A stretch of 64,000 bases of DNA, taken from NCBI RefSeq assembly GCF_003129925.1, contig NZ_QFFN01000001.1, forward strand, positions 186,001 to 250,000, in the 5' to 3' direction. The notes below the pieces were generated by a model, which did not search any database, had not been told where the DNA came from, and saw only the letters and a program-made list of their open reading frames with translations. Position numbers and translations under genes: made by a program. Source of the DNA: Bifidobacterium catulorum (GTDB lineage Bacteria > Actinomycetota > Actinomycetes > Actinomycetales > Bifidobacteriaceae). Positions 1-11,338 of this stretch are shown in pieces; position 1 is the first letter of the stretch, and each line of letters begins with the position of its first letter.

Positions 1-114
1 GTGGGCCGCACGGGCCACGTGCCGTGTGACGCCGATGCACGGTGTCGTCACCTCCGCCACGTATGCTACGTACCACCCTATTGTTCTATCCGAATCGATT
101 TCAACGAGGTGATT

Positions 115-696
115 ATGAAGGAGCTTGAGGATCGGATCCGCAGGGAGGGCATCGTGAAACCGGGCAACGTGCTCAAGGTGGACGCGTTCCTGAACCATCA
201 GTGCGACGTGGCGCTCTATGATGCGATGGGCGCCGAATGGGCAAGGCATTTCGCGGGCAGGACCATAACGAAGATCCTCACCATCGAGGCATCGGGCATC
301 GGCATCGCATGCGTCGCCGCACGCCATTTCGGCGACGTGCCGGTCATCTTCGCGAAGAAGGCCCAGTCGATCAACCTTGATGGCGACCAGTACGTGTCGA
401 CGGTGTATTCGTTCACCAAGCAGCGCGAATTCCCCGTCATCGTCTCCTGCAAATATCTGGGTCCGGACGACCACGTGCTGCTGATCGACGACTTCCTGGC
501 CAACGGCAAGGCGTTGCATGGCCTCATCGACATCTGCGAACATGCCGGCGCGACGGTCGAAGGCATCGGCATCGCCATCGAGAAGGGTTTCCAGGGCGGC
601 GGCGATGAACTGCGGAAGCTGGGATACGACGTGGATTCGCTGGCCATCGTCGATTCGATGGATCCGGAGAACGGGACCATCGAATTCCGTCGTTGA
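115..696 (+). CDS. xpt: Xanthine phosphoribosyltransferase
   Basis: Cytosolic purine salvage enzyme that joins xanthine to PRPP to give XMP. The 193-residue product is the usual Xpt length. The PRPP-binding loop is seen as [13 protein letters not shown] near residues 122-134, and the N-terminal half ([12 protein letters not shown], then [10 protein letters not shown]) is typical of the family. The frame stays open to the window edge, but the ATG at 115 is chosen because a GAGGT ribosome-binding site sits just upstream and the protein then begins like known Xpt. The next gene, 47 bases downstream on the same strand, encodes a purine permease, so transport and salvage are probably co-transcribed. 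Function confidence is high. Confidence 0.93.
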   Translation: MKELEDRIRREGIVKPGNVLKVDAFLNHQCDVALYDAMGAEWARHFAGRTITKILTIEASGIGIACVAARHFGDVPVIFAKKAQSINLDGDQYVSTVYSFTKQREFPVIVSCKYLGPDDHVLLIDDFLANGKALHGLIDICEHAGATVEGIGIAIEKGFQGGGDELRKLGYDVDSLAIVDSMDPENGTIEFRR

Positions 697-743
697 CGAC
701 CGATTGCATCATCCACCCAAAAAGGAAAAAAGAGAAGAGAGAT

Positions 744-2138
744 ATGTCGAATATGAAGGAGAGGAAGGGCGGACCGGGTATCTCGGCGGAGGCGCTGAGG
801 TCGCTTGACGCCCCGGTGTCGTTCTGGAAGGGCATTCCATTCGGCCTGCAGCATGTGATGGCGATGTTCGTGGCGAACCTCGCCCCGATCTTCATCGTCG
901 CGAATGCCGCGCGGATGACGCCCGAGCAGTCGGCGGCGGTGATCCAGGCGGGTCTTCTGGTGGCCGGCCTGGGCACGTGCCTGCAACTGTATGGCGCTTG
1001 GATGATCGGCTCCCGCCTGCCGATGGTCACGGGCATCTCGTTCACGTACGTGGCCGCCGCCACGGCGATCTGCGCGGACAGGGGCTATGGGGCCGTGGTC
1101 GGCGCGGTCATGGTCGGAGGCCTGCTGGAACTCGTGTTGGGATTGACGGCGAAATACTGGCGCCGTTTCGTGCCGCCGATCGTTTCGGCCATCGTGGTGA
1201 CGTCCATCGGTTTCTCGCTGCTGTCGGTGGGCGCGACGAGCTTCGGCGGCGGCGACGCCTCGTCCCCGGAATTCGGTTCGTGGAAAAACCTGACGCTGGG
1301 CCTGGTTTCGCTGGTCGCGTGCCTGGCGTTCCAGCTACTGATGAAGGGCACGGCCAAGCAGCTTTCCGTGCTGTTCGGCCTAATCGTCGGGTATGTGGCT
1401 GCAATCTGCATGGGCATGGTCGATTTCTCCGGGTTCCGGCATCTCTCGGTCGTGTCCGTCCCGCAGTTCATGCCGTTCCGCCCGGAATTCGACTGGGGCG
1501 CGATCATCTCCATCGGACTGCTGTATGTGGTCTCCTCCGTCGAGGTGCTCGGCGACACGGCCGCATTGGCCAAGGTCGGGCTCGACCGTCAGCCCACCGA
1601 GCGAGAGACGGCCGGAGCCATCGCCGGCGACGGCCTGATCTCCTCGGTCTCCGGCCTGTTCGGATGTCTGCCGCTGACGAGTTTCGCGCAGAACATCGGT
1701 CTGGTGGCCATGACGAAGGTCGTCAACCGCAAGGTGATCCTCTCCGGCGGAGTGATCCTGGTTCTCGCGAGCTTCGTGCCGGCGGTCGCCGAGGTGTTCA
1801 ACTCCCTGCCGCAGGCGGTGCTGGGCGGATGCACCATCATGATGTTCGGCAACATCATCCTTTCCGGATTCCAGATGATCTCGGAGGCCGGATACTCCCA
1901 GCGCAACATCACCATCGCCGCGCTGAGCCTGACCGTGGGCATCGGATTCACGCAGGTGAACCACATCTTCGTGCACTTCCCCCCGTTGTTCCAGCAGATT
2001 TTCGCGTCGAACTGCATCGCCGTGGCGTTCGTCGTGGCGATCGTCCTCAATCTGGTGCTGCCCGGCGAGGAACGTTTCCTGGCCGCCGCGAACACATCTT
2101 CCGGGGACGGGCATGACAACGGGTCGGGCAACGACTGA
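744..2138 (+). CDS. NCS2-family xanthine/uracil permease
   Basis: Membrane protein of the nucleobase:cation symporter-2 family, importing xanthine or a related base with a cation. The 464-residue product has many hydrophobic segments from about residue 30 to 445. The family signature region appears near QNIGLVAMTKVVNR, preceded by a conserved acidic site in EVLGDTAALAKVG. The ATG at 744 follows a purine-rich AGAGAAGAGAG stretch; an ATG 51 bases upstream would overlap xpt and has no better site. The position directly after xpt supports xanthine as substrate (pbuX-like), which is inference from context. The gene ends just before a strong bidirectional hairpin. Confidence 0.9.
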   Translation: MSNMKERKGGPGISAEALRSLDAPVSFWKGIPFGLQHVMAMFVANLAPIFIVANAARMTPEQSAAVIQAGLLVAGLGTCLQLYGAWMIGSRLPMVTGISFTYVAAATAICADRGYGAVVGAVMVGGLLELVLGLTAKYWRRFVPPIVSAIVVTSIGFSLLSVGATSFGGGDASSPEFGSWKNLTLGLVSLVACLAFQLLMKGTAKQLSVLFGLIVGYVAAICMGMVDFSGFRHLSVVSVPQFMPFRPEFDWGAIISIGLLYVVSSVEVLGDTAALAKVGLDRQPTERETAGAIAGDGLISSVSGLFGCLPLTSFAQNIGLVAMTKVVNRKVILSGGVILVLASFVPAVAEVFNSLPQAVLGGCTIMMFGNIILSGFQMISEAGYSQRNITIAALSLTVGIGFTQVNHIFVHFPPLFQQIFASNCIAVAFVVAIVLNLVLPGEERFLAAANTSSGDGHDNGSGND

Positions 2139-2170
2139 CCCACCGGTCGACGACCCGGACATGGAAGAGA

Positions 2171-2203
2171 AAAAGCCGGTTCCCCTCACGGGGCCGGCTT
2201 TTT
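2171..2203. terminator. Bidirectional rho-independent terminator
   Basis: AAAAGCCGG plus CCCC (with a TT bulge) pairs with GGGG CCGGC TTTT across a 4-base loop. It has A/T runs on both sides, so it can end both the xpt-permease transcript and the convergent acyltransferase transcript. Confidence 0.85.
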
Positions 2204-2226
2204 CTTATGCAACGGACGCGCGCCGG

Positions 2227-4107
2227 TCAGTGGCCTTGCGCGATCCAATCCCTGATGGCCTGCTGGATCGCCTGCGGGTAGATGTCGCCGCCGGCGCCTT
2301 CCTTGGGATGCACGCCATCGCTGTACAGCAGGTCGGGGTGCTGCGAGATGGCCGCATCCCAGTCCACGTACACGGTGTTCTCCGGATGCGCCTGCGCCCA
2401 GGTGCGTATGACGTCGTTGGATTCGGGAATCCAACTGTCCGGGCCGTGACCGTTGACGAGCACCATGACGGTGGACGGGCCGACCTGTGCACGAATCTGG
2501 TCGAGCTGGTCGGTGGTGACGACCGAGTTCGTCACCAGGCCAAGGACCAGCCAGGGGCGCATGCGACCCTCGGCCTGGAACTGTCCGATCAGCGTCCCGG
2601 CCTCCGTGATGGCGCGGCTGGTCTTGGCATCGACGAGGATGCCCGGGAAGCGGTTCTCGATTTCGGGGGTCGACATGTCCATCACCGAGTCGCCGATGGC
2701 GATTATCTGGTCGCCAGTGGGGAACGCATGCAATGCGCGCTTGGGTTTCGGCGCCGGCCGGCGCGTCAGTTCCCCGTTCATGCGGGAGCGTTGCGCGGCC
2801 TCCTTCTCCATGCGTTCGAGCGCGATCTGCGTGCTGGTCTTCGCCGGGGCGTCGCGCCATGCCACGACCCCTCCGGAGAACGCCATGAGTACGACGGTCA
2901 GGGAGGCGATGCAGCGGAAGAGCGTGCGCGCGGTGAGAGGCGGGACGGGGACGATGCCGAGCAATCCGCCGACGGATGCGGGACGCTCGATGAGCAGATG
3001 CGACATGCCGGCTGCGAGCGCGGTGAGGGTCAGGGCGGTGGCGGCATCGATGAGGGGCCGGTCCATTCCCCATGCGCGTGCCTGCACGGATGTGAGGAGC
3101 CATAGCGGCCAGTGCCATAGGTAGATGCCGTAGGAGTATCGTCCGATGACGGCGAGGGGATGTATCTCGAACAGGCCCTGCATCCATGAGTCGTCGGTTA
3201 TGGTGCCGGCGATGAGCAGGGTGGAGAGGATGGAGGCGAGGGCGATGCCGCCGTGGAACGCCGCCGTGTCCTGTTTCATCGTTATGGCTAGTACGATGAG
3301 CGCGATCATTGCGAGGAATGCGCCGTAGGCGGCTGCCTCGTGTCGGCAGCGCATGATGATGCGTGATGGGGCCGGTCGGCGGGCCGGTCGTGTCATGTCA
3401 CGGTCCGTCCGCTTTTTCTTTGTGTGGTGGATGGCGTATACGGCCCAGGCCAGTGCCATGCCCAGCAGGAATCCCCCGGCATGGGTGTCCGTTCCCTCGT
3501 ATACGCGGGTCGGTGCGGAGGGATCATACAGCCGTGCCATCCATGCGAAGCTTGCGCCGGAGAGACCTGTCAGGATGATGATTGCGGGCGCGGGGTGCCG
3601 TAGTTTCCACAGCAGCCATACCAGTGCCGGTGCGGCGATGTACAGTTGGGCGAGCAGGGCGATGAACCATAGGTGTTTGAGCATTTGCGGGTTCATGGTG
3701 TCGAAGTAGCTGCCGCCCGAGGTGATGGTGGTCCAGTTGTGGATGAAGGTGAGGGCGGCGACGGCCTGTTTGCGTATGCCCACGAGGAGGTCCGTCTGGA
3801 TGGCGGCGGCGAGGCCCATGACGGCGGGGACCATGACGATGGGGGCGGGCCAGAGGCGCCGCAGTCTGCGTGTGAGGTAGTCCACCCAGCCGATGCGGCC
3901 ATTGGCGCTGAGGCGTTTGATCATGCCGATGGTTATGAGGAATCCGCTGACGGTGAGGAACACGTCCACGCCGATGAATCCTCCGGGCAGCATTCGGGGG
4001 TTGTAGTGGTAGATGATGATGGACACGAGAGACAGTCCCTTGATGCCGTCTATTCCGCGGAAGCGCCGAGGTCCGACCGTCTGTTTCTGGAGGGTGTTTT
4101 TAGTCAC
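2227..4107 (-). CDS. Acyltransferase-3 / SGNH O-acetyltransferase (OafA/OatA type)
   Basis: Integral membrane acyltransferase expected to move acetyl groups across the membrane onto a surface glycan or peptidoglycan. The N-terminal acyltransferase-3 domain (about residues 10-350) begins with the RGIDGIKGLSLVSIIIYHY helix carrying the catalytic His and has roughly ten membrane segments. A linker leads to an extracytoplasmic SGNH-like domain with GDSV near residue 475 and a C-terminal DGVHP motif supplying Asp and His. An ATG at 4155 has no ribosome-binding site; the GTG at 4107 (626 residues) has AAGTAAGCAG just before it, so it is preferred with moderate confidence. It is divergent from the AlbA_2 gene. 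The substrate is unknown. Confidence 0.83.
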   Translation of the reverse strand: MTKNTLQKQTVGPRRFRGIDGIKGLSLVSIIIYHYNPRMLPGGFIGVDVFLTVSGFLITIGMIKRLSANGRIGWVDYLTRRLRRLWPAPIVMVPAVMGLAAAIQTDLLVGIRKQAVAALTFIHNWTTITSGGSYFDTMNPQMLKHLWFIALLAQLYIAAPALVWLLWKLRHPAPAIIILTGLSGASFAWMARLYDPSAPTRVYEGTDTHAGGFLLGMALAWAVYAIHHTKKKRTDRDMTRPARRPAPSRIIMRCRHEAAAYGAFLAMIALIVLAITMKQDTAAFHGGIALASILSTLLIAGTITDDSWMQGLFEIHPLAVIGRYSYGIYLWHWPLWLLTSVQARAWGMDRPLIDAATALTLTALAAGMSHLLIERPASVGGLLGIVPVPPLTARTLFRCIASLTVVLMAFSGGVVAWRDAPAKTSTQIALERMEKEAAQRSRMNGELTRRPAPKPKRALHAFPTGDQIIAIGDSVMDMSTPEIENRFPGILVDAKTSRAITEAGTLIGQFQAEGRMRPWLVLGLVTNSVVTTDQLDQIRAQVGPSTVMVLVNGHGPDSWIPESNDVIRTWAQAHPENTVYVDWDAAISQHPDLLYSDGVHPKEGAGGDIYPQAIQQAIRDWIAQGH

Positions 4108-4267
4108 CTGCTTACTTTTAGTATGCGGATCAGGCAATTCACGGCATACGTCCATGATATGGATGCATGTGGGCGGACGAACTCATATGAATTTTCGATG
4201 AACGGGAGAACAAGACGTGGGACAAGTCGCTTCCGGTGACGCATGATGGTATCAAGGAGGCCTTCAC

Positions 4268-5749
4268 ATGGTTGACGCCTACACCGCCAAGATGACCGAG
4301 CTGATAGCGTTGATGCGTCTGATCGGCAATGATACGCAGCAGTGCGAGGTGAAGGAGTGCAAGCGCAAGATATCCTCCACGATCACCGACACGTTGTCCG
4401 CGTTCTCCAATGGTTCGGGGGGTTGGATCATCCTCGGGCTTTCGGAGCGTAACAGGTTCACCCCGGTCGAGGGCTTCAACGCCCGTTCGATGCAGGAGTC
4501 GTTGAGCCAGGCGTGTGAGAAGATGACGCCGGTGGTGCGGCCGACGATTGTGACGTGCCCGTTCGAGGGCAGTAATCTGGTGTTCGCGCGCGTGGATGAG
4601 ATGCTTCCGCGTGACAAGCCGTGCTTCATCTCGGCGATCGGCGCGCATGGCGGTTCGTTCATCCGCACCGGCGACGGCGATCGGCGCATGACGTCGTATG
4701 AGGTGGATCGGCTTATCGAGGAGCATCTGCAGCCGACCTATGATCTGGATATCGTGCCCGGTGCGACCTGTGACGATCTCGATCCCGGTCTGGTCGAGGG
4801 GCTGCTTGCCCGGGTGCGCGAGCAGCATCCGCATGTTTTCGGCGGGCGTGGGGACACCGATACGCTGCTTGATCTGCAGGCGTTGAGGCACGATGACTCC
4901 GACCGGCGGCATGTCGGCGGAGTGTTGCGTCCGACGTTGGCGGGCCTGTTGGCGTTGGGCAGGTACCCGCAGAAGTTCTTTCCCCGGTTGTGCGTTTCGA
5001 TCGCGGTCTTTCCGGGAACGAGCCGGGATGATGTGTTCCGGGGGGACGAGCGGCTGATCGCGTCGCAGACCGTGGTGGGGTCGATTCCGATGATGATCGA
5101 TGATACCGTGGATTCTTGGATGAGATGGATCGGGGCGCGCAAGCCGGACTATCCGCCGGCTGTCCTTCGGGAGGCCATCGCGAATGCGTTGACGCACCGC
5201 GACTACTCCCCCGATGCGCGCGGCACCCAGGTGCATGTGAGCGTGTTCACGGACCGTGTCGAGATCAGCAACCCCGGCGGCCTGTACGGCACGGTGACGC
5301 ATGACGTGCTCGCCAATCCGCATCCGGTGGCGGGTACGGCGTTCTCGTCCACGCACAACCAGTTCCTGTTCGCCCTGCTGGAGTCCACGCCGTATCCGGG
5401 CGGGGGTTTCGTGAATCCGGAGGGCGGCGACGGCTATCAGCGCATCGCCGCGAGCCTGAGGGAGGCGGGCATCGAGCCGGCGACCACACGCAACGACATC
5501 AACACGTTCACCATGACGATCACGCGGCATCGCACCGTCAAGCGCAGCTCTCCGAGCGACGTGTCGAAGGAGATCATGACGCTGCTGGAGCGGCATTCCG
5601 CGATGAGTGTGAAGGAGATCATCCGCGAGCTGCAGCTGACGCCGTTGGCGGCGGCGTCCGGATTGCGCGAACTGGTGCGGGAGGGCCGTGTCGCGCAGGT
5701 GCGGTTCCATGACGACCCGACGCAGCGTTATCGGTTGAAGACCAGTTAG
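4268..5749 (+). CDS. AlbA_2 DNA-binding / GHKL ATPase-like regulator
   Basis: Predicted nucleic-acid-binding protein of 493 residues. The N-terminal region (about 10-130) matches the Schlafen-type AlbA_2 domain, seen in EVKECK and the GGWIILGL strand. Residues about 290-390 resemble the RecG-like HATPase_c_4 module, with REAIANALTHRDYS and VEISNPGGLYG. The C-terminus (about 430-490) looks like a winged helix: KEIMTLLERHSAMSVKEIIRELQ. An AAGGAGG site lies 8 bases before the ATG. Such proteins are often called transcriptional regulators, but the actual role is seldom tested. It stands alone, divergent from the acyltransferase gene. Confidence 0.8.
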   Translation: MVDAYTAKMTELIALMRLIGNDTQQCEVKECKRKISSTITDTLSAFSNGSGGWIILGLSERNRFTPVEGFNARSMQESLSQACEKMTPVVRPTIVTCPFEGSNLVFARVDEMLPRDKPCFISAIGAHGGSFIRTGDGDRRMTSYEVDRLIEEHLQPTYDLDIVPGATCDDLDPGLVEGLLARVREQHPHVFGGRGDTDTLLDLQALRHDDSDRRHVGGVLRPTLAGLLALGRYPQKFFPRLCVSIAVFPGTSRDDVFRGDERLIASQTVVGSIPMMIDDTVDSWMRWIGARKPDYPPAVLREAIANALTHRDYSPDARGTQVHVSVFTDRVEISNPGGLYGTVTHDVLANPHPVAGTAFSSTHNQFLFALLESTPYPGGGFVNPEGGDGYQRIAASLREAGIEPATTRNDINTFTMTITRHRTVKRSSPSDVSKEIMTLLERHSAMSVKEIIRELQLTPLAAASGLRELVREGRVAQVRFHDDPTQRYRLKTS

Positions 5750-5802
5750 GCAAGCCGCCAACGAGGTTCGCCCGACACGCACGGCGGGTAATGCATCTCC
5801 CC

Positions 5803-5903
5803 GTGAATTGAACTGACGCGTGCGACCCCAAGGCGCGGGACACGAAGGCGTACAAAGGTACGTCGAGTGCCCCGCAACGCAGGAGGCGCTCCGTCAGTTC
5901 AAT

Positions 5904-5907
<4 letters not shown>
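5803..5907. repeat. 105-nt nested foldback element overlapping the guaA stop
   Basis: Outer arms of 16 bp are perfectly complementary (5803-5818, GTGAATTGAACTGACG; 5892-5907). A middle pair GCGGGACAC/GTGCCCCGC has one mismatch, and the innermost CGTAC-AAAG-GTACG is perfect. The element includes the guaA stop codon at 5904-5906. There is no obvious T-run, so a simple terminator is not fully convincing. Confidence 0.75.
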
Positions 5908-7466
<1,559 letters not shown>

Positions 7467-7514
7467 GAATGCCTCCTATATAACGGTTGGCTGGGGGATT
7501 GTCGGATGTGTCGA

Positions 7515-7538
7515 TTATGTCCCGTGATTGCGACATAA
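7515..7538. promoter_or_regulatory. Dyad TTATGTC-N10-GACATAA upstream of guaA
   Basis: Perfect 7-bp arms spaced by 10 bases, 49 bases upstream of the guaA start. This is the size expected for a dimeric repressor site. The regulator is unknown. Confidence 0.35.
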
Positions 7539-7964
7539 CAAAACGATTACAACTTCTCGGTGTTTGAATTTCCGTGGTCGCGAAAGTGAACGGAGCGTTG
7601 CCGTTTCGCGGGGTTCTCCCGATGAGCCGAGGCCGCGCGCCGGACGATCGACAACGACACGCCCTTGGGATTTAACAACATGCACTACATGAAGCGTGGT
7701 AGTTTTTTCAGAAAACGAGGCAAACTCCGGCAACGGAAAACCTTGTCGTATCAATACGCCGGGGCGGTCGGGCCATCACGACGACATTCACAAATAACTC
7801 TCCGCTTTGAAAACTTTCCGAACAATTTCTTACAAAACCTCTCGCGGCACGACGATGAAAGTCCGCGAGTTCACTTACGATGAATAGCGATTGGGAAAAC
7901 CGGTCATTGCACGTTCCAACTCAAGGGGCGCAAGGGCTGGCGGTTCCTGAGAAAATAACCGATC

Positions 7965-7977
7965 GCACATTATGTGC
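7965..7977. promoter_or_regulatory. Palindrome GCACAT-T-ATGTGC in the xfp leader
   Basis: A perfect 13-bp palindrome ending 18 bases before the xfp start codon and just upstream of its ribosome-binding site. It could be an operator or a small leader hairpin; no assignment is possible from sequence. Confidence 0.35.
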
Positions 7978-7995
7978 AGAAGTACAGGAGTACAC

Positions 7996-10473
7996 ATGAC
8001 GAGTCCTGTTATTGGCACCCCCTGGAAGAAGCTGAACGCTCCGATCTCCGACGAGACCCTTGCGGCCGTCGACAAGTACTGGCGCGTGACCAACTACCTT
8101 TCCATCGGTCAGATCTACCTCCGCAGCAACCCGCTGATGAAGGAGCCCTTCACCCGCGAAGACGTGAAGCACCGCCTGGTCGGACACTGGGGCACCACCC
8201 CGGGCCTGAACTTCCTCATCGGCCACATCAACCGCCTCATCGCCGATCACCAGCAGAACACCGTGATCATCATGGGACCGGGCCACGGCGGCCCCGCCGG
8301 CACCTCGCAGTCCTACGTCGACGGCACCTACACCGAGTACTTCCCGAACATCACCAAGGACGAGGCCGGCCTCCAGAAGTTCTTCCGCCAGTTCTCCTAC
8401 CCGGGCGGCATCCCGTCCCACTACGCCCCGGAGACCCCGGGCTCCATCCACGAAGGCGGCGAGCTGGGCTACGCCCTGTCCCACGCCTACGGCGCCGTGA
8501 TGGACAACCCGAGCCTGTTCGTGCCGGCGATCGTCGGCGACGGCGAGGCCGAGACCGGCCCTCTGGCCACCGGCTGGCAGTCCAACAAGCTCGTTAACCC
8601 GCGCACCGATGGCATCGTGCTGCCGATCCTGCACCTCAACGGCTACAAGATCGCCAACCCGACCATCCTCTCCCGCATCTCCGACGAGGAGCTGCACGAG
8701 TTCTTCCACGGCATGGGCTACGAGCCGTACGAGTTCGTCGCCGGCTTCGACGACGAGGACCACCTGTCCATCCACCGCCGCTTCGCCGAGCTGTTCGAGA
8801 CCGTCTTCGACGAGATCTGCGACATCAAGGCCGCCGCTCAGACCGACGACAAGCACCGTCCGTTCTACCCGATGATCATCTTCCGCACGCCGAAGGGCTG
8901 GACCTGCCCGAAGTTCATCGACGGCAAGAAGACCGAGGGCTCCTGGCGCTCCCATCAGGTGCCGCTGGCCTCCGCCCGCGACACCGAGGAGCACTTCAAC
9001 GTGCTCAAGAAGTGGCTGCAGTCCTACAAGCCCGAGGAGCTGTTCGACGACAAGGGCGCCATCCGCCCCGAGGTCACCAAGTTCATGCCGCAGGGCGAGC
9101 TGCGCATCGGCGAGAACCCGAACGCCAACGGCGGCCGCATCCGCGAGGACCTGAAGCTGCCGAAGCTTGAGGACTACGAGGTCAAGGAAGTCAAGGAGTT
9201 CGGCCACGGCTGGGGCCAGCTTGAGGCCACCCGCCGCCTCGGCGTCTACACCCGCGACGTCATCAAGAACAACCCGGATTCGTTCCGCATCTTCGGACCG
9301 GACGAGACCGCCTCCAACCGTCTGCAGGCCTCCTACGAGGTCACCAACAAGCAGTGGGACGCCGGCTACCTGTCCGACCTCGTCGACGAGCACATGAACG
9401 TCACCGGCCAGGTCGTCGAGCAGCTTTCCGAGCACCAGATGGAAGGCTTCCTCGAAGGCTACCTGCTCACCGGCCGCCACGGCATCTGGAGCTCCTACGA
9501 GTCCTTCGTGCACGTGATCGACTCCATGCTGAACCAGCACGCCAAGTGGCTTGAGGCCACCGTCCGCGAGATTCCGTGGCGCAAGCCGATCGCCTCCATG
9601 AACCTGCTCGTCACCTCCCACGTGTGGCGTCAGGACCACAACGGCTTCTCCCACCAGGATCCGGGCGTGACCTCCCTGCTGCTGAACAAGTGCTACAACA
9701 ACGACCACGTGATCGGCATCTACTTCGCCGCCGACGCCAACATGCTGCTGGCCGTTGGCGAGAAGGTCTACAAGTCCACCAACATGATCAACGCGATCAT
9801 CGCCGGCAAGCAGCCGGCCGCCACGTGGCAGACCCTCGACGAGGCCCGCGCCGAGCTCGAGAAGGGCGCCGCCGAATGGAAGTGGGCTTCCAACGCCTCT
9901 TCCAACGACGAGGTCCAGGTCGTGCTCGCCTCCGCCGGCGACGTTCCGACCCAGGAGATCATGGCCGCCGCCGACAAGCTGAACCAGCTCGGCGTGAAGT
10001 ACAAGGTCGTCAACGTGGTGGACCTGATCAAGCTCCAGTCCGCCAAGGAGAACGACGAGGCCCTGACCGACGACGAGTTCGCCGATCTGTTCACCGCCGA
10101 CAAGCCGGTGCTGTTCGCCTACCACTCCTACGCCCACGACGTGCGTGGCCTGATCTACGATCGCCCGAACCACGACAACTTCAACGTCCACGGCTACGAG
10201 GAGCAGGGCTCCACCACCACGCCGTTCGACATGGTTCGCGTGAACAACATCGACCGCTACGAGCTGACCGCCGAGGCCCTGCGCATGGTCGACGCCGACA
10301 AGTTCGCCGACGAGATCAAGAAGCTTGAGGACTTCCGCCTTGAGGCCTTCCAGTTCGCCGTCGACAACGGCTACGACCACCCGGACTACACCGACTGGGT
10401 GTGGCCGGGCGTCAAGACCAACCTGCCGGGCGCCGTCTCCGCCACCGCCGCCACCGCCGGCGACAACGAGTGA
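7996..10473 (+). CDS. xfp: Xylulose-5-phosphate/fructose-6-phosphate phosphoketolase
   Basis: Thiamine-diphosphate enzyme that splits xylulose-5-P or fructose-6-P with phosphate into acetyl-P plus glyceraldehyde-3-P or erythrose-4-P. It is the key enzyme of the bifid shunt. The 825 residues match the bifidobacterial length. Family motifs are visible: [20 protein letters not shown], the ThDP-binding [15 protein letters not shown], and [17 protein letters not shown]. The ATG at 7996 follows CAGGAG; an in-frame ATG 24 bases upstream has no such site. Codon use is strongly biased to GC-ending codons (AAG, CTG, GTC), as in highly expressed genes. The acetyl-P product feeds ackA and pta about 7 kb away. 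Confidence 0.98.
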   Translation: MTSPVIGTPWKKLNAPISDETLAAVDKYWRVTNYLSIGQIYLRSNPLMKEPFTREDVKHRLVGHWGTTPGLNFLIGHINRLIADHQQNTVIIMGPGHGGPAGTSQSYVDGTYTEYFPNITKDEAGLQKFFRQFSYPGGIPSHYAPETPGSIHEGGELGYALSHAYGAVMDNPSLFVPAIVGDGEAETGPLATGWQSNKLVNPRTDGIVLPILHLNGYKIANPTILSRISDEELHEFFHGMGYEPYEFVAGFDDEDHLSIHRRFAELFETVFDEICDIKAAAQTDDKHRPFYPMIIFRTPKGWTCPKFIDGKKTEGSWRSHQVPLASARDTEEHFNVLKKWLQSYKPEELFDDKGAIRPEVTKFMPQGELRIGENPNANGGRIREDLKLPKLEDYEVKEVKEFGHGWGQLEATRRLGVYTRDVIKNNPDSFRIFGPDETASNRLQASYEVTNKQWDAGYLSDLVDEHMNVTGQVVEQLSEHQMEGFLEGYLLTGRHGIWSSYESFVHVIDSMLNQHAKWLEATVREIPWRKPIASMNLLVTSHVWRQDHNGFSHQDPGVTSLLLNKCYNNDHVIGIYFAADANMLLAVGEKVYKSTNMINAIIAGKQPAATWQTLDEARAELEKGAAEWKWASNASSNDEVQVVLASAGDVPTQEIMAAADKLNQLGVKYKVVNVVDLIKLQSAKENDEALTDDEFADLFTADKPVLFAYHSYAHDVRGLIYDRPNHDNFNVHGYEEQGSTTTPFDMVRVNNIDRYELTAEALRMVDADKFADEIKKLEDFRLEAFQFAVDNGYDHPDYTDWVWPGVKTNLPGAVSATAATAGDNE

Positions 10474-10506
10474 CGCCGACCCGATAAGGACGGTCCGAGT
10501 CCAATA

Positions 10507-10550
10507 GGAAATCCCCTTCCGGAAGTTTCCGGAAGGGGATTTCCTTTTCC
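10507..10550. terminator. Bidirectional terminator between xfp and the sugar-acid operon
   Basis: Perfect 18-bp stem (GGAAATCCCCTTCCGGAA and its complement) with a 2-base loop, followed by TTTTCC. It serves xfp on the plus strand and the convergent operon end on the minus strand. Confidence 0.9.
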
Positions 10551-10554
10551 TGTC

Positions 10555-11307
10555 TCACTTGTTTTCGCTGTCCCCGTTTTCAAGACCGATCGCCTCATCG
10601 ACCACCGACATGAACGCGTGGGGATCATGGGCGAAACGGCCGAGGAACAATCCGTCGACGCTGGGCCATAGACGCGAAAGCAGCCCGGGACCGGCGGAGC
10701 CGCCGTACAGAACGGCCGAGGGGCGCTCCCCCAGCGACTGCTTGATGCGGTCGCATACCTCGCGAACGTATTCGGCCGAAGCCGGTTCGCTGGCTCCGAT
10801 GGCCCAACGGGGCTCATACGCCACCCACAGCGGGGACTCCCGATCGTCGCCCACCGCCGAAGCGATCTGGCCGAGGCATCGTTCCGCTGCCGCCGTGGCC
10901 CCCTCGCGCTCCGTCTCGCCCACGCACAGCAACGGGGTCAGACCGTTGCGCCAGGCCGCCCGCACCTTGCGGGCTACCATGCCGTCGTCCTCATGGAACA
11001 ACGTCCTGCGCTCGACATGGCCGAGCTCCACGACGGAGGCGCCGAGGTCGCGAAGGTCGCTTCCCGACACCTCCCCCGTGAAGGCGCCCCGATCGTCGGC
11101 GCACATGTCCTGCGCGCCGACGCGCACGTTCACCGGGGCGAGTATGCCCTGCACCTCGGCAAGCGTGAGGAAATCGGGCAGCACGGCCATCGTCGGCCCG
11201 GAGTCCCCAATCCCCCGCTCCGTCAGCAGACCGGCCAGCGTACGGCAGTAGTCCACCGTGCGCCGGCGCGGGAAATACATCTTGAGGCTGAGTGCGATGA
11301 CCGCCAT
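10555..11307 (-). CDS. Triosephosphate isomerase-like sugar phosphate isomerase
   Basis: A 250-residue TIM-barrel protein of the TpiA family. The catalytic His (VELGHVERR) and Glu (VAYEPRWAIGAS) and the phosphate-loop YGGSAG are present. The N-terminal substrate motif, normally with Asn before Trp-Lys, reads ALSLKMY: the Lys is kept and Ser replaces Asn. I recall a similar Ser in tetrulose-phosphate isomerases of erythritol/threitol pathways (EryH/LerI). With the RpiB-like gene beside it, an L-erythrulose-1-P isomerase is plausible, but a DHAP/GAP isomerase remains possible. The ATG at 11307 is chosen for its AAAGG site at 8 bases; a GTG and another ATG lie just upstream. Last gene of the operon. 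Confidence 0.78.
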   Translation of the reverse strand: MAVIALSLKMYFPRRRTVDYCRTLAGLLTERGIGDSGPTMAVLPDFLTLAEVQGILAPVNVRVGAQDMCADDRGAFTGEVSGSDLRDLGASVVELGHVERRTLFHEDDGMVARKVRAAWRNGLTPLLCVGETEREGATAAAERCLGQIASAVGDDRESPLWVAYEPRWAIGASEPASAEYVREVCDRIKQSLGERPSAVLYGGSAGPGLLSRLWPSVDGLFLGRFAHDPHAFMSVVDEAIGLENGDSENK

Positions 11308-11338
11308 TGTCATCACCTTTCCTTCATGGTCGTGGATT

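Larger units (their letters stand above)
7467..7995. other. 529-base intergenic region between divergent guaA and xfp
   Basis: No gene is supported here. It is the shared upstream region of guaA and xfp and is long for this genome, suggesting regulation. Two dyads stand out and are listed separately (7515-7538 and 7965-7977). I could not place confident -35/-10 boxes. Confidence 0.6.

Noticed and set aside
1-114. Purine riboswitch before xpt
   Set aside because: In Bacillus xpt has one, but no conserved three-way junction core is visible in the 114 bases available; the region is also cut by the window edge.
7921-10380. An 819-codon open frame antisense to xfp
   Set aside because: It mirrors the strong GC3 codon bias of xfp, is low-complexity (Val, Gly, Asp, Leu) and has no recognisable domain.
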